In this document: piece by piece, positions 1 to 10,278 of the stretch
Position numbering within the stretch: the stretch's first letter is position 1
Layout of the letters: every line of letters starts with the position of its first letter
From: Pseudomonas sp. GD03944
Lineage (GTDB): Bacteria; Pseudomonadota; Gammaproteobacteria; Pseudomonadales; Pseudomonadaceae
Length of the DNA stretch: 64,000 nucleotides
Assembly: GCF_029839275.1 (NCBI RefSeq)
Contig: NZ_JAOCAH010000003.1
Coordinates: 186,001 to 250,000 of the forward strand
Direction of reading: 5' to 3'
The notes under the pieces: generated by a model
Told to the model about the DNA's origin: nothing
The model's database searches: none
What the model saw: the letters and a program-made list of their open reading frames with translations, nothing else
Made by a program: the position numbers and the translations under genes

Positions 1-903
1 GCGCGGATGAACCAGATGTACGCCGAGTGGAGCAACATGCCGGCGCTCAACGGCGGCTCGCTGTGGGCGGGGCGTCGTTTCTACAAACGGAACGACATCC
101 ACATCTCCGACTTCTACTACTGGAACCAGAGCGCCACCGGCTTCGGCATCGACGAGATGGTGATCGGCGACCTGAAGTACAGCTACGTGTTCTCGCGCAA
201 GGACAACTACGACCAGGAGCCCTACATCAACCGCCATGACTTCAACGTCGGCGGCTTCAAGGTCAATCCGGGTGGCGAGCTGGAAGTGGGCGTCAGTTAC
301 ATCGACAAGCCGGACAGCACCGACAGCCACAGCGGCTGGGCCGTGACCGCGCAGCACAAGCAGGAAGATTTCCTCGGCGGGGTCAACACCTTCGCCCTGC
401 AATACGGCCGCGGCCCGGGTACCGGCCTGGGCTACACCGGCGACCCGACCCTGGACAACAGCGCCAAGAGCTGGCGCCTGGTGGAGTTCTTCGACTGGCA
501 GATCACTCCGCGCCTGGGTGGCCAGGTCGAAGTGGTGTACCAGAAGGACACCCGCCCGGATGGCGACGACCAGAACTGGCTGTCGGTGGGTGGTCGCACC
601 AGCTATGCCTTCACCGAGCAGTTCAAGCTGGTCGGCGAGATCGGCCGCGACCAGGTGGAAGCGCCGGACGGTACGCGCAAGCTGACCAAATTCACCGTGG
701 CACCGACCTGGTCGCCGGCCGGCATGGGCTTCTGGGCACGCCCTGAATTCCGCCTGTATTACACCTACGCCAGCTGGAACAAGGCCGCCCAGCGCGCCGC
801 CAGCCTCCTGGCCGCCGGCTCGGCGCTCTCCGACACCGGCGCCTTCGACACCGCCCGCCACGGCTCCAACTTCGGCGTGCAGGTCGAGTATTGGTGGAAG
901 TGA
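1..903 (+). CDS. Carbohydrate porin, LamB (maltoporin) family, C-terminal part
   Basis: This is the C-terminal 300 residues of an outer-membrane beta-barrel sugar porin; the reading frame is open from the first base, so the start lies outside the window. The sequence alternates short amphipathic strands, contains a LamB-like stretch (FWARPEFRLYYTYASWN) and ends in an aromatic-rich strand (GVQVEYWWK), as maltoporins do. It probably carries glucose or oligosaccharides across the outer membrane. It precedes the hexR-zwf-pgl-eda glucose genes, where other pseudomonads have the glucose porin oprB, but the tail looks like LamB rather than OprB. Substrate is inferred from context only. Confidence 0.85.
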   Translation, partial: ARMNQMYAEWSNMPALNGGSLWAGRRFYKRNDIHISDFYYWNQSATGFGIDEMVIGDLKYSYVFSRKDNYDQEPYINRHDFNVGGFKVNPGGELEVGVSYIDKPDSTDSHSGWAVTAQHKQEDFLGGVNTFALQYGRGPGTGLGYTGDPTLDNSAKSWRLVEFFDWQITPRLGGQVEVVYQKDTRPDGDDQNWLSVGGRTSYAFTEQFKLVGEIGRDQVEAPDGTRKLTKFTVAPTWSPAGMGFWARPEFRLYYTYASWNKAAQRAASLLAAGSALSDTGAFDTARHGSNFGVQVEYWWK

Positions 904-938
904 CAGCGCGGCACCCGGTATGCGCCGCCACGCCCCTC

Positions 939-1662
939 GTAGGGTGGGTTAGCGGCGCATGCCGGGCCGTCGGTTGGTCACGGTATTGGCGCGCCGCGTA
1001 ACCCACCAGGCGGTAAGCGGTGGTGCTGCGGTGGTGGGTTACGGCGCAGCGCAAATCGTGGTGTTTTGACGTCCGTAACAAGCACCTAACCCACCCTACG
1101 GGGTTGCGGTAACTCGGCTCTCGTAGGGTGGGTTAGCGGCGCATGTCGGACCGTGGGTTGGTCACGGTATTGGTGCGCCGCGTAACCCACCAATCGGTAT
1201 CCGGTGGTGCTGCGGTGGTGGGTTACGGCGCAGCGTAAATCGAGGCGTTTTGATGTTCGTACCAAGCGCCTAACCCACCCTACGGGGTTGCGGTAACTCG
1301 GCTCTCGTAGGGTGGGTTAGCGGCGCGTGCCGGGCGGTGGGTTGGCCGCGGTGTTGGCGCGCCGCGTAACCCACCAGGCGGTAATCGGTGGTGCTGCGGT
1401 GGTGGGTTACGGCGCAGCGCAAATCGTGGTGTTTTGAGGTCCGTAACAAGCACCTAACCCACCCTACGGGGTCGCTGTCAGCCAGGAGGGCGCATGCTTT
1501 TGTAGGGTGGGTTAGCGGCGCACGCCGGGCTGTTGGTTGGTCACGGTATTGGCGCGCCGCGTAACCCACCAGGCGATACCCGGTGGTGCTGCGGTGGTGG
1601 GTTACGGCGCGGCGCGAATCGTAGTGTTTTGACGTCCGTAACAGGCACCTAACCCACCCTAC
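939..1662. repeat. Tandem repeat array A (four units with GTAGGGTGGGTTAG core)
   Basis: Four similar units begin with GTAGGGTGGGTTAGCGGCGC at 939, 1123, 1307 and 1502, so the period is 184, 184 and 195 bases. Each unit closes with the inverted copy CTAACCCACCCTAC and carries an inner inverted pair, GCGTAACCCACC facing GGTGGGTTACGGCG, so each can fold into a nested hairpin. The array fills the space between the convergent porin gene (stop at 903) and hexR (stop at 1685). Short open frames here are by-products of the repeat. Confidence 0.9.
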
Positions 1663-1684
1663 GGGGTTGCGGTAGGGCGTTGGC

Positions 1685-2554
1685 TCAACTGGGCTCTTCG
1701 TCGGCCGGGTAGCGGCTGGCGGTGAGGCTTTCCTTGATCTTGCGCAGGTGGGGCTGGAAGTCCACGCCGCGGCGCAGGGTCACGCCGGTGGCGAGGACGT
1801 CGAGGACGGTGAGCTGGATGATGCGCGAGGTCATCGGCATGTAGATGTCGGTGTCTTCCGGCAGCGGGATGTCCAGGCTCAGGGTACTGGCCTGGGCCAG
1901 GGGCGAGCCGGCGGCCGTGAGGCCGAGTACCGAAGCGCCGTTCTGCCGGGCCAGGCGTGCCACCTCCACCAGCTCGCGGGTGCGGCCGGTGTAGGAAATG
2001 ATCACGAACAGGTCGCCGGTGTGGGCCACCGAGGCCAGCATGCGTTGCATCAGCACGTCGGCATGGGCGGTGACCGCCAGGTTGAAGCGGAAGAACTTGT
2101 GCTGGGCATCCAGGGCCACCGGGGCCGAGGCGCCGAGGCCGAAGAAGTGGATCTGCCGGGCCTGGATCAGCAGGTCGACGGCGCGGCTGATGAGTTGCGG
2201 GTCGAGCACGTTGCAGGCGCTGTCCAGGGAGGCGATGGCGCTGCCGAATATCTTGCGCGTGTAAGCCTCGGGGCCGTCGTCGGCTTCCACTGCGCGGCTG
2301 ACGTAGGCGGCGCCGCTGGCCAGGCTCTGGGCCAGCTGCATCTTCAGTTCGGGGTAGCCGCCGACGCCGAAGGAGCGGCAGAAACGGTTGACCGTCGGTT
2401 CGCTGACCTGGGCGGCCTGGGCCAGGGCGGCGATGCTGAAGCGGGTGGCCTGCTGCGGGTTGTGCAGGATCACTTCGGCGACCTTGCGTTCGGCCTTGTT
2501 CAGGCTGTCGAGACGTCCCTTGATCTGTTCCAGCAGGTTACGCACGCGATCCAT
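1685..2554 (-). CDS. hexR: HexR, RpiR-family regulator of central carbon metabolism
   Basis: This 289-residue protein has an N-terminal RpiR-type helix-turn-helix (about residues 1-77, with [14 protein letters not shown]) and a C-terminal SIS sugar-phosphate domain (about 125-255, with [12 protein letters not shown] and [10 protein letters not shown]). HexR proteins repress Entner-Doudoroff genes and are released by 2-keto-3-deoxy-6-phosphogluconate. It is transcribed away from zwf across a 170-base gap that holds a palindrome fitting a HexR operator. Length and neighbours match pseudomonad HexR. It ends just beside tandem array A. Confidence 0.95.
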   Translation of the reverse strand: MDRVRNLLEQIKGRLDSLNKAERKVAEVILHNPQQATRFSIAALAQAAQVSEPTVNRFCRSFGVGGYPELKMQLAQSLASGAAYVSRAVEADDGPEAYTRKIFGSAIASLDSACNVLDPQLISRAVDLLIQARQIHFFGLGASAPVALDAQHKFFRFNLAVTAHADVLMQRMLASVAHTGDLFVIISYTGRTRELVEVARLARQNGASVLGLTAAGSPLAQASTLSLDIPLPEDTDIYMPMTSRIIQLTVLDVLATGVTLRRGVDFQPHLRKIKESLTASRYPADEEPS

Positions 2555-2640
2555 GTTCGTCCTCGACGGGGAGTAAAAAGGCAGGCCTATCCTACTGGGC
2601 GCCCCGTATCGCGGCCATAGGCAGGTGGATTTCTAAAAAA

Positions 2641-2659
2641 TGTTGTGTTTATTACTACA
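2641..2659. promoter_or_regulatory. Candidate HexR operator
   Basis: The 19-base element TGTTGTGTTTATTACTACA has symmetric arms of the form TGTnGT-N7-ACnACA. It lies between hexR and zwf, where HexR is known to bind in Pseudomonas. It resembles the TTGT/ACAA-type HexR site but is not an exact match, so the assignment is inferred from symmetry and position. Confidence 0.5.
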
Positions 2660-2724
2660 TTGAGTCTTGTAAAAACCTGCCGCAGCCGGTATTTCTACGT
2701 CATCTTGATAGAAGAACAAATATT

Positions 2725-4180
<1,456 letters not shown>

Positions 4181-4194
<14 letters not shown>

Positions 4195-4894
4195 CCTGGC
4201 CTTGCCCGCAGGCGTGCGCACGCACGAACTGGGCAATGCCGAACAACTGGCCGAGCGCCTGGCGCTCGACGTGGCGCAGGCCCTGCGCGACGCCATTGCC
4301 GAACGCGGCATGGCGACCCTGGTGGTCTCCGGCGGGCGCAGCCCGATTGCTTTCTTCGAATACCTGTCCGGCCTGGACCTGCCGTGGTCGCAGGTGGTGG
4401 TGAGCCTGGCAGACGAACGCTGGGTGCCGGTCAACCACGCCACCAGCAACGAAGGCCTGGTGCGCCGTCACCTGCTGCGCGGCCCGGCGGCCGAGGCGCG
4501 TTTCGTCAGCCTGTACCAGGTGGCGAACAGCCTGGAGCAGGCGGCGGAACTCGCCGACCAGGCCCTGGCGAAGCTGCCGCCCATCGATGTGCTGGTGCTG
4601 GGCATGGGCGACGACGGCCACACCGCGTCGCTGTTCCCCGGCAGCCCGAACCTGGCGCAGGCGCTGCAGCCCGACGGCACGCGCCGGTGCCTGCCGATGC
4701 AGGCGCCGAGCGAGCCGCGCCAGCGCCTGACCCTGACCCTGCCCGTGCTGGCCAGTGCCCGGTTGCCCCTGTTGGCGATCCAGGGCCAGGCCAAGCTGGC
4801 GACCCTGAACGAGGCCCTGGGCCTGGATGACGTGACGCGGATGCCTGTTCGCGCCTTCGTAAACGCTCCCCTTGCGATCTACTGGTGCCCCTAG
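4181..4894 (+). CDS. pgl: 6-phosphogluconolactonase
   Basis: This 237-residue protein hydrolyses 6-phosphogluconolactone to 6-phosphogluconate. It carries the SugarP-isomerase-like motifs [12 protein letters not shown] (phosphate binding), SLADERWVP and [16 protein letters not shown]. Its start overlaps the end of zwf by 14 bases and its stop is 19 bases before the eda start, so the three genes form a tight operon that delivers 6-phosphogluconate to the Entner-Doudoroff route. Confidence 0.96.
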
Positions 4895-4913
4895 GGCTGA
4901 AGGACCAACCGTT

Positions 4914-5585
4914 ATGACGACGCTCGACACTGGCCTGCAGCAGCGCATGGCCGACAAGATCAAACTGCTCGACAGCATCTGTGCCCGCGCGCGGATCATG
5001 CCGGTGATCACCATCGCCCGCGAAGCGGACATCCTGCCCCTGGCCGACGCCCTGGCCGCCGGTGGCCTGACGGTGCTGGAAGTGACCCTGCGCTCGGCGT
5101 TCGGCCTCACCGCCATCCGTCGTCTGCGCGAAGAACGCCCCGACCTGTGCGTCGGCGCCGGCACCGTGCTCGACCTGCAGATGCTGGCGGCGGCCGAGGA
5201 GGCCGGCGCGCAGTTCATCGTGACCCCGGGTTCCACCACCGAATTGCTCAAGGCCAGCCTGGACAGCCCGGTGCCGATGCTGCCGGGTACCAGCAGCGCC
5301 TCGGACATCATGCTCGGCTACGCCCTGGGCTACCGCCGCTTCAAGCTGTTCCCGGCGGAACTCTCCGGCGGCGTGGCGGCGCTCAAGGCCCTCGGCGGGC
5401 CGTTCGGCGAGGCGCGTTTCTGCCCCACCGGCGGGGTCAACACCGAGAACCTGACCCGCTACATGGCCCAGCCCAACGTGATGTGCGTGGGCGGCAGCTG
5501 GATGCTCGACAGCCAATGGATCAAGAACGGCGACTGGGCCAAGGTCCAGCAGTGCAGTGCCGAGGCGTTGAAACTCCTGGATTGA
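4914..5585 (+). CDS. eda: KDPG/KHG aldolase
   Basis: This 223-residue class I aldolase splits 2-keto-3-deoxy-6-phosphogluconate into pyruvate and glyceraldehyde 3-phosphate. Visible residues are the general acid/base Glu56 (in VLEVTLRS), the Schiff-base Lys144 (in RRFKLFPAEL) and the phosphate loop PTGGVN (161-166). The ATG at 4914 was chosen because it gives the usual N terminus and follows a purine-rich AAGGA; an upstream in-frame ATG would overlap pgl. Edd (the dehydratase) is not in the window. Confidence 0.96.
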   Translation: MTTLDTGLQQRMADKIKLLDSICARARIMPVITIAREADILPLADALAAGGLTVLEVTLRSAFGLTAIRRLREERPDLCVGAGTVLDLQMLAAAEEAGAQFIVTPGSTTELLKASLDSPVPMLPGTSSASDIMLGYALGYRRFKLFPAELSGGVAALKALGGPFGEARFCPTGGVNTENLTRYMAQPNVMCVGGSWMLDSQWIKNGDWAKVQQCSAEALKLLD

Positions 5586-5619
5586 TTCACCCACCCGCGT
5601 ATTCGCAAGAGGACCTGTC

Positions 5620-7245
5620 ATGACCGCGCCCCATCAGCTCGACGACCTGTTTCCCACCGCCGCCGACATCCCAGAGCGCTACCGCCCGGGCGCCCCGATC
5701 AAGCAGCGCGAGTACCTGGTGAACGGCGAGCTGGTGAGTTGGGACGGTCCGCTGGCCACGGTGCGCAGCCCGGTGTTCCTGGCCACTGAGCAGGGCGATC
5801 AGCAGGTGATGCTGGGCAGCACGCCACTGCTCGATGCCGACGCCGCCCTGGCGGCGCTGGATGCGGCGGTGGCGGCCTATGACCACGGCCAGGGTGCCTG
5901 GCCGACGCTGCGCGTGGCCGAGCGCATCCAGTACGTCGAGACCTTCCTGGCGCGCATGCGCGAGCAGCGCGAAGCCGTAGTCAAGCTGCTGATGTGGGAG
6001 ATCGGCAAGAACCTCAAGGATTCGGAGAAGGAATTCGACCGCACCTGCGACTACATCGTCGACACCATCCAGGCGCTCAAGGAACTCGATCGCCGCTCCA
6101 GCCGTTTCGAGCTGGAGCAGGGCACCCTCGGGCAGATCCGCCGGGTGCCGCTGGGTGTGGCGCTGTGCATGGGGCCGTTCAACTACCCGCTGAACGAGAC
6201 CTTCACCACCCTGATCCCGGCGCTGATCATGGGCAACACCGTGGTGTTCAAGCCGGCCAAGTTCGGCGTGCTGCTGATCCGCCCGCTGCTCGAAGCCTTC
6301 CGCGACAGCTTCCCGGCCGGGGTCATCAACATCATCTACGGCCGTGGCCGCGAGACCGTCAGCGCGCTGATGGCCAGCGGCAAGGTCGACGTGTTCGCCT
6401 TCATCGGCACCAACAAGGGCGCCAGCGACCTGAAGAAACTGCACCCGCGCCCGCACCGCCTGCGCGCGGCCCTGGGCCTGGACGCGAAGAACCCGGGCAT
6501 CGTGCTGCCGGACGTGGACCTGGACAACGCGGTCAGCGAGGCCGTTACCGGCTCGCTGTCGTTCAACGGCCAGCGTTGTACCGCCCTGAAGATTCTCTTC
6601 GTTCATGAGGACGTGCTGGCGCCGTTCCTCGACAAGTTCTGCGCCCGGCTGGCCCAGCTCAAGCCCGGCATGCCCTGGGACGACGGCGTGGCGCTGACGC
6701 CGCTGCCCGAACCGGGCAAGGTCGACTACCTCAACGGCCTGCTCACCGATGCGGTGGCGAAGGGCGCGCGGGTGATCAACCCCGGCGGCGGCAGCCACCG
6801 CCAGAGCTTCTTCTACCCGGCGGTGCTCAGCCCGGTCACGCCGCAGATGCGCCTGTACCAGGAAGAGCAGTTCGGCCCGCTGATCCCGGTGGTGCCGTAC
6901 CGCGAGCTGGAGGAGGTGATCGAGTACGTGCTGCATTCCGACTTCGGCCAGCAGCTCAGCCTGTTCGGCAACGATTCGGCGCAGATCGGCCGGCTGGTCG
7001 ATGCCTTCGCCAACCAGGTGGGCCGCATCAACATCAACGCCCAGTGCCAGCGCGGCCCCGACACCTTCCCGTTCAACGGTCGCAAGAACTCGGCCGAAGG
7101 CACGCTGTCGGTACATGACGCGCTGCGCACGTTCTCCATCCGCACCCTGGTGGCCACCAAGTTCCAGGACGACAACAAGGCGCTGATCAGCGAGATCATT
7201 CGCAAGCGCGAGTCGAGCTTCCTGACCACCGACTACATCTTCTGA
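5620..7245 (+). CDS. Aldehyde dehydrogenase family protein, NADP-dependent GAPDH type
   Basis: This 541-residue protein belongs to the aldehyde dehydrogenase superfamily and resembles proteins annotated as non-phosphorylating NADP-dependent glyceraldehyde-3-phosphate dehydrogenases. The oxyanion Asn188 (GPFNYPLN), the nucleotide-site Lys211 (VFKPAK) and the catalytic Cys320 (FNGQRCTALK) are present. The usual ELGGKNP segment reads GLDAKNP (286-292), so the canonical general-base Glu is replaced by Gly. It starts 34 bases after eda and would act on the glyceraldehyde 3-phosphate that Eda makes, giving 3-phosphoglycerate and NADPH. Family is certain; substrate is inferred from context. Confidence 0.8.
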   Translation: MTAPHQLDDLFPTAADIPERYRPGAPIKQREYLVNGELVSWDGPLATVRSPVFLATEQGDQQVMLGSTPLLDADAALAALDAAVAAYDHGQGAWPTLRVAERIQYVETFLARMREQREAVVKLLMWEIGKNLKDSEKEFDRTCDYIVDTIQALKELDRRSSRFELEQGTLGQIRRVPLGVALCMGPFNYPLNETFTTLIPALIMGNTVVFKPAKFGVLLIRPLLEAFRDSFPAGVINIIYGRGRETVSALMASGKVDVFAFIGTNKGASDLKKLHPRPHRLRAALGLDAKNPGIVLPDVDLDNAVSEAVTGSLSFNGQRCTALKILFVHEDVLAPFLDKFCARLAQLKPGMPWDDGVALTPLPEPGKVDYLNGLLTDAVAKGARVINPGGGSHRQSFFYPAVLSPVTPQMRLYQEEQFGPLIPVVPYRELEEVIEYVLHSDFGQQLSLFGNDSAQIGRLVDAFANQVGRININAQCQRGPDTFPFNGRKNSAEGTLSVHDALRTFSIRTLVATKFQDDNKALISEIIRKRESSFLTTDYIF

Positions 7246-7260
7246 CCTTCAGCGGGGCGA

Positions 7261-7287
7261 CCTCCGGGGCGCCCCGTGCCCCGGAGG
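7261..7287 (+). promoter_or_regulatory. Hairpin covering the ribosome-binding site of the next gene
   Basis: CCTCCGGGGC (7261-7270) and GCCCCGGAGG (7278-7287) are perfect 10-base inverted arms around a 7-base loop. The right arm contains the GGAGG that serves as Shine-Dalgarno for the ATG at 7297. No T tract follows, so this looks more like a translation-limiting stem than an intrinsic terminator. Confidence 0.55.
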
Positions 7288-7296
7288 GAGTGCCCC

Positions 7297-8115
7297 ATGC
7301 TGGCTTCGATCAACCGAGACACCCAGCTGTGCATGTCGCTGTCGGCACGGCCCGGCAACTTCGGCACACGCTTCCAGAACCACCTGTACCAGGCCCTGGG
7401 CCTGAACTTCGTCTACAAGGCCTTCAGCACCACCGACCTGCCGGCTGCCATCGGCGGCATCCGCGCCCTGGGTATTCGGGGCTGCGCGGTGTCGATGCCG
7501 TTCAAGGAAGCCTGCATCCCGCTGCTGGATGCGCTGCATCCCTCGGCCGCCGGCATCGCCTCGGTGAACACTATCGTTGCCGAGCAGGGCCACCTGACCG
7601 GCTACAACACCGATTACCAGGCGGTGGCCAGTCTGCTGCGCAGCCACCGCATTCCCACTGACGCCTCCTTCGCCCTGCACGGCAGCGGCGGCATGGCCAA
7701 GGCCGTGGCATTCGCCCTGCGCGACAGCGATTTTCGCGACGGCTGCATCGTCGCGCGCAACGAGACGACGGGCAGGGCGCTGGCCCAGGCCTGTGGCTTC
7801 ACCTGGCAGGCGCAGCTGGGCGAGACGCGGCCGGCGCTGCTGATCAACGTCACCCCGTTGGGCATGAGCGGCGGCCCGGAGGCGCAGAGCCTGGCCTTCA
7901 GCGAAGCCGCGGTAGAGGCGGCTCGCTACGTGTTCGACGTGGTGGCGATTCCGCCGGAAACCCCGCTGATCCGCCTGGCGCGCCGCCAGGGCAAGCCGGT
8001 GATCACCGGGGCCGAGGTCATCGTGTTGCAGGCCCTCGAACAGTTCGTGCTCTACACCGGGGTGCGCCCCGAGCCTGAGCTGGTGCAGCAGGCCGCCGCC
8101 ATCGCCCTGGCTTGA
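7297..8115 (+). CDS. Shikimate 5-dehydrogenase-like protein
   Basis: This 272-residue protein has the AroE fold. A substrate domain carries the catalytic-type Lys in VSMPFKE and Asp in GYNTDYQA, and an NADP domain has the glycine loop HGSGGMAKAV. It is diverged from biosynthetic AroE and resembles the SDH-like group, whose substrates are poorly known. The ATG at 7297 follows GGAGGGAG by 7 bases; a GTG at 7276 lies inside the hairpin and is less likely. It sits directly behind the glucose genes, so it may be co-transcribed, but a role there is not established. Confidence 0.8.
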   Translation: MLASINRDTQLCMSLSARPGNFGTRFQNHLYQALGLNFVYKAFSTTDLPAAIGGIRALGIRGCAVSMPFKEACIPLLDALHPSAAGIASVNTIVAEQGHLTGYNTDYQAVASLLRSHRIPTDASFALHGSGGMAKAVAFALRDSDFRDGCIVARNETTGRALAQACGFTWQAQLGETRPALLINVTPLGMSGGPEAQSLAFSEAAVEAARYVFDVVAIPPETPLIRLARRQGKPVITGAEVIVLQALEQFVLYTGVRPEPELVQQAAAIALA

Positions 8116-8121
8116 GTTCGC

Positions 8122-9024
8122 TCAGAGGCCGGTGAAGAAGCGCTTGGCGTCGTCCTGCAGCAGCTGCACCAAGGTCTGCGCCGCCGGCGACAGGTAGCCG
8201 CCGGTGCGCAGGCTGACGCCGATGGTGCGGGTCATGGTGGTTTCCGGCAGCGGCACCTCGCGCAGGCGGTCCACGCCTTTGCCGAACTCCAGGGTCTCGC
8301 GGGCCAGGAAGCTCAGCAGGTTGGTGCGGGCGATCAGCCGCGGCAGCAGGGAAATGGTGTTGGTCTCGATCTGCACGAAGGGCGGCGGCAACTGCCGCGA
8401 CTGGAACACCGTGTCGATCCAGCGTCGCGCCGATACGCCGCTGCCCGGCAATACCCAGCGGTACTGGCTGAGGTCTTCGAGGCGGCAGGGCTTCTGGAAG
8501 ATCGGGTGGTTGCGGCTGGCGACCACCACCGCTTCGTCTTCTAGCAGCGGGTAGCTGGTCAGGGACGGATCGCCGCTGATCAGCGGGCAGATGATCATGT
8601 CCAGGCGGTCGGTGCGCAGTTGCTCGCGGAGCATGTCGTCCTGGCCGATCAGCAGGTTCAGGGTGATGTCCGGCGCCCGTTCCAGCAGGGCCGCGGTCAG
8701 CTGCGGCAGCAGGTACTCGGCCATGGTCGCCGCGCAACCCAGGCGGATGTTGCCCACCGCGCCGCTGGCGAAATCCCGCACCTCCCGTTCCGTCTCGGCG
8801 ATGTTGCGCTGCAACTGCCGGCCCCGTTGCAACAGCAGTTCACCCACCGCGGTCAGCTTGATCCGCCGGCCGTCGCGCTGGAACAGCTTGGTGCCCAGGG
8901 ATTCTTCCAGGCGCTGGATGCTCTTGGTCAGCGCCGGCTGGCTGCGGTTGAGTTTTTCCGCCGCCTTTCCCAGGTGTTCCAGCTCGGCGATGGTCTCGAA
9001 ATAGGCCAAGTCGCGCAGGTCCAT
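8122..9024 (-). CDS. LysR-family transcriptional regulator
   Basis: This 300-residue protein has a typical LysR N-terminal winged helix-turn-helix (residues 1-60, LGKAAEKLNRSQPALTKSIQ) and a periplasmic-binding-like effector domain (about 90-295). It is transcribed divergently from the AbrB-type membrane protein gene that starts 117 bases away, so it probably controls that gene and perhaps the dehydrogenase beyond it. The effector cannot be deduced from sequence. Confidence 0.9.
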   Translation of the reverse strand: MDLRDLAYFETIAELEHLGKAAEKLNRSQPALTKSIQRLEESLGTKLFQRDGRRIKLTAVGELLLQRGRQLQRNIAETEREVRDFASGAVGNIRLGCAATMAEYLLPQLTAALLERAPDITLNLLIGQDDMLREQLRTDRLDMIICPLISGDPSLTSYPLLEDEAVVVASRNHPIFQKPCRLEDLSQYRWVLPGSGVSARRWIDTVFQSRQLPPPFVQIETNTISLLPRLIARTNLLSFLARETLEFGKGVDRLREVPLPETTMTRTIGVSLRTGGYLSPAAQTLVQLLQDDAKRFFTGL

Positions 9025-9140
9025 AATCGATAACTCGCAGTTATGAATTAATCACTATTAGAAAATAGACTTGATAGGTTGCGCCACCGATAATTTGTCC
9101 ATCGCGTCAGATTCCTTTGTCGACGCTCTGGAGGTCCATC

Positions 9141-10229
9141 GTGTCGCTACCTCGTACTGTTTCCCTGAGTGCCTTGCCCGTCGTTCTGCAGTGGGTGTTG
9201 CTGGTGATTCTGGCGGGAGCGGCGGGGCAGGGATTGCGACACGCGGACGTACCGGCGGGGCAGTTCCTCGGCCCGATGCTGGTGGCCATCGCCTTCGGTG
9301 CCAGCGGCGCGACCATTCGCGTGCCGAAGCTGCTGTTCAAGCTCGGCCAGGGCTGCGTCGGTGCACTGATCGCCCACTCGATCAGCCTGGCGGTGCTGCT
9401 GTCCCTGGCCCAGACCTGGCAGATGATGCTGCTGGCGACGCTGCTGACGGTGTCGCTCAGCGCCCTGGTCGGCCTGGGCCTGGTGCGCTTCGCCGGCCTT
9501 TCGGCCAGCACCGCGGCCTGGGGCACGGCACCGGGGGCGGCCTCGGCCATCGTCGGCATGGCCGAAGAGCAGGGCGCCGACGCCCGGGTGGTGGCCACCA
9601 TGCAGTACGTGCGGGTGGTCTGCGTGGTGGTGGTCGGGGCCATGGTCAGCCGCCTGCTGGGTGTCGAGGGCGGTGCCAGCGAGGTGCAGGCGGCGCCGTT
9701 TGCCTTCGACCTGAGCAGCATCTTCAACCTGCTCGCCAGCCTGGCGGTGATCGCCAGCGGGGCGCTGCTCGGGGCACGCCTGCCGGCCGGGGCCTTGCTC
9801 CTGCCGCTGTTCCTCGGCGGCCTGTTGCAGGTGACCGGGCTGGTGCAGATTCATCTGCCGGCCACCCTGCTGGCGGTGGCCTACGGCGTGATCGGCTGCT
9901 ACGTCGGCCTGCGCTTCGACCGGCCGACCCTGCGCTACGTCTGGGGCCGGTTGCCGGCGATGGTGCTGGGCGCCTTGCTGCTGATCCTGCTCTGCGCCGC
10001 CTCGGCTTGGGTGATCGCTCACTGGCTGGGCATGGACTTCCTCTCGGTGTACCTGGCCACCAGCCCGGGCGGCCTGGACGCCATGGCGATCATCGCGGTG
10101 GACACCCAGTCGGACGTCGGCTTGGTGCTGGCCATGCAGACTCTACGCCTGCTCGGGGTGGTGCTCACCGGGGCCTTCTTCGCCCGGCTGATCATGCGCC
10201 TGAGCGTACCGCGTCCGGCAGTCGACTAA
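9141..10229 (+). CDS. AbrB-family (DUF/PF05145) membrane protein, probable transporter
   Basis: This 362-residue protein is almost wholly hydrophobic, with about ten predicted membrane segments in two similar halves containing GTAPGAASAIVGMA and ATSPGGLDAMAIIA, the duplicated signature of the AbrB membrane family. Members are often misnamed ammonia monooxygenase or AbrB regulator; transport is suspected but unproven. The GTG at 9141 is preferred because GGAGG stands 6 bases ahead; a TTG at 9117 is less well placed. A LysR regulator faces it and a 2-hydroxyacid dehydrogenase follows 49 bases downstream, so it may import a hydroxy acid. Confidence 0.8.
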   Translation: MSLPRTVSLSALPVVLQWVLLVILAGAAGQGLRHADVPAGQFLGPMLVAIAFGASGATIRVPKLLFKLGQGCVGALIAHSISLAVLLSLAQTWQMMLLATLLTVSLSALVGLGLVRFAGLSASTAAWGTAPGAASAIVGMAEEQGADARVVATMQYVRVVCVVVVGAMVSRLLGVEGGASEVQAAPFAFDLSSIFNLLASLAVIASGALLGARLPAGALLLPLFLGGLLQVTGLVQIHLPATLLAVAYGVIGCYVGLRFDRPTLRYVWGRLPAMVLGALLLILLCAASAWVIAHWLGMDFLSVYLATSPGGLDAMAIIAVDTQSDVGLVLAMQTLRLLGVVLTGAFFARLIMRLSVPRPAVD

Positions 10230-10278
10230 CCGGCCGGCGCTTGCCATTATCCCGTCCACCTTCCAAGGAGCAGGCCCC

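Noticed and set aside
1..903. OprB glucose porin
   Set aside because: Location fits OprB, but the C-terminal strands (FWARPEFRLYYTYASW and VEYWWK) resemble LamB.
692..1569. Minus-strand open frames of 99 and 129 codons
   Set aside because: They run through the tandem repeat units, show repeated peptide blocks that mirror the DNA repeats, and match no family.
939..1662. CRISPR array
   Set aside because: The units are 184-205 bases, the repeats are nested inverted elements, spacers are not unique short sequences, and no cas gene is near.
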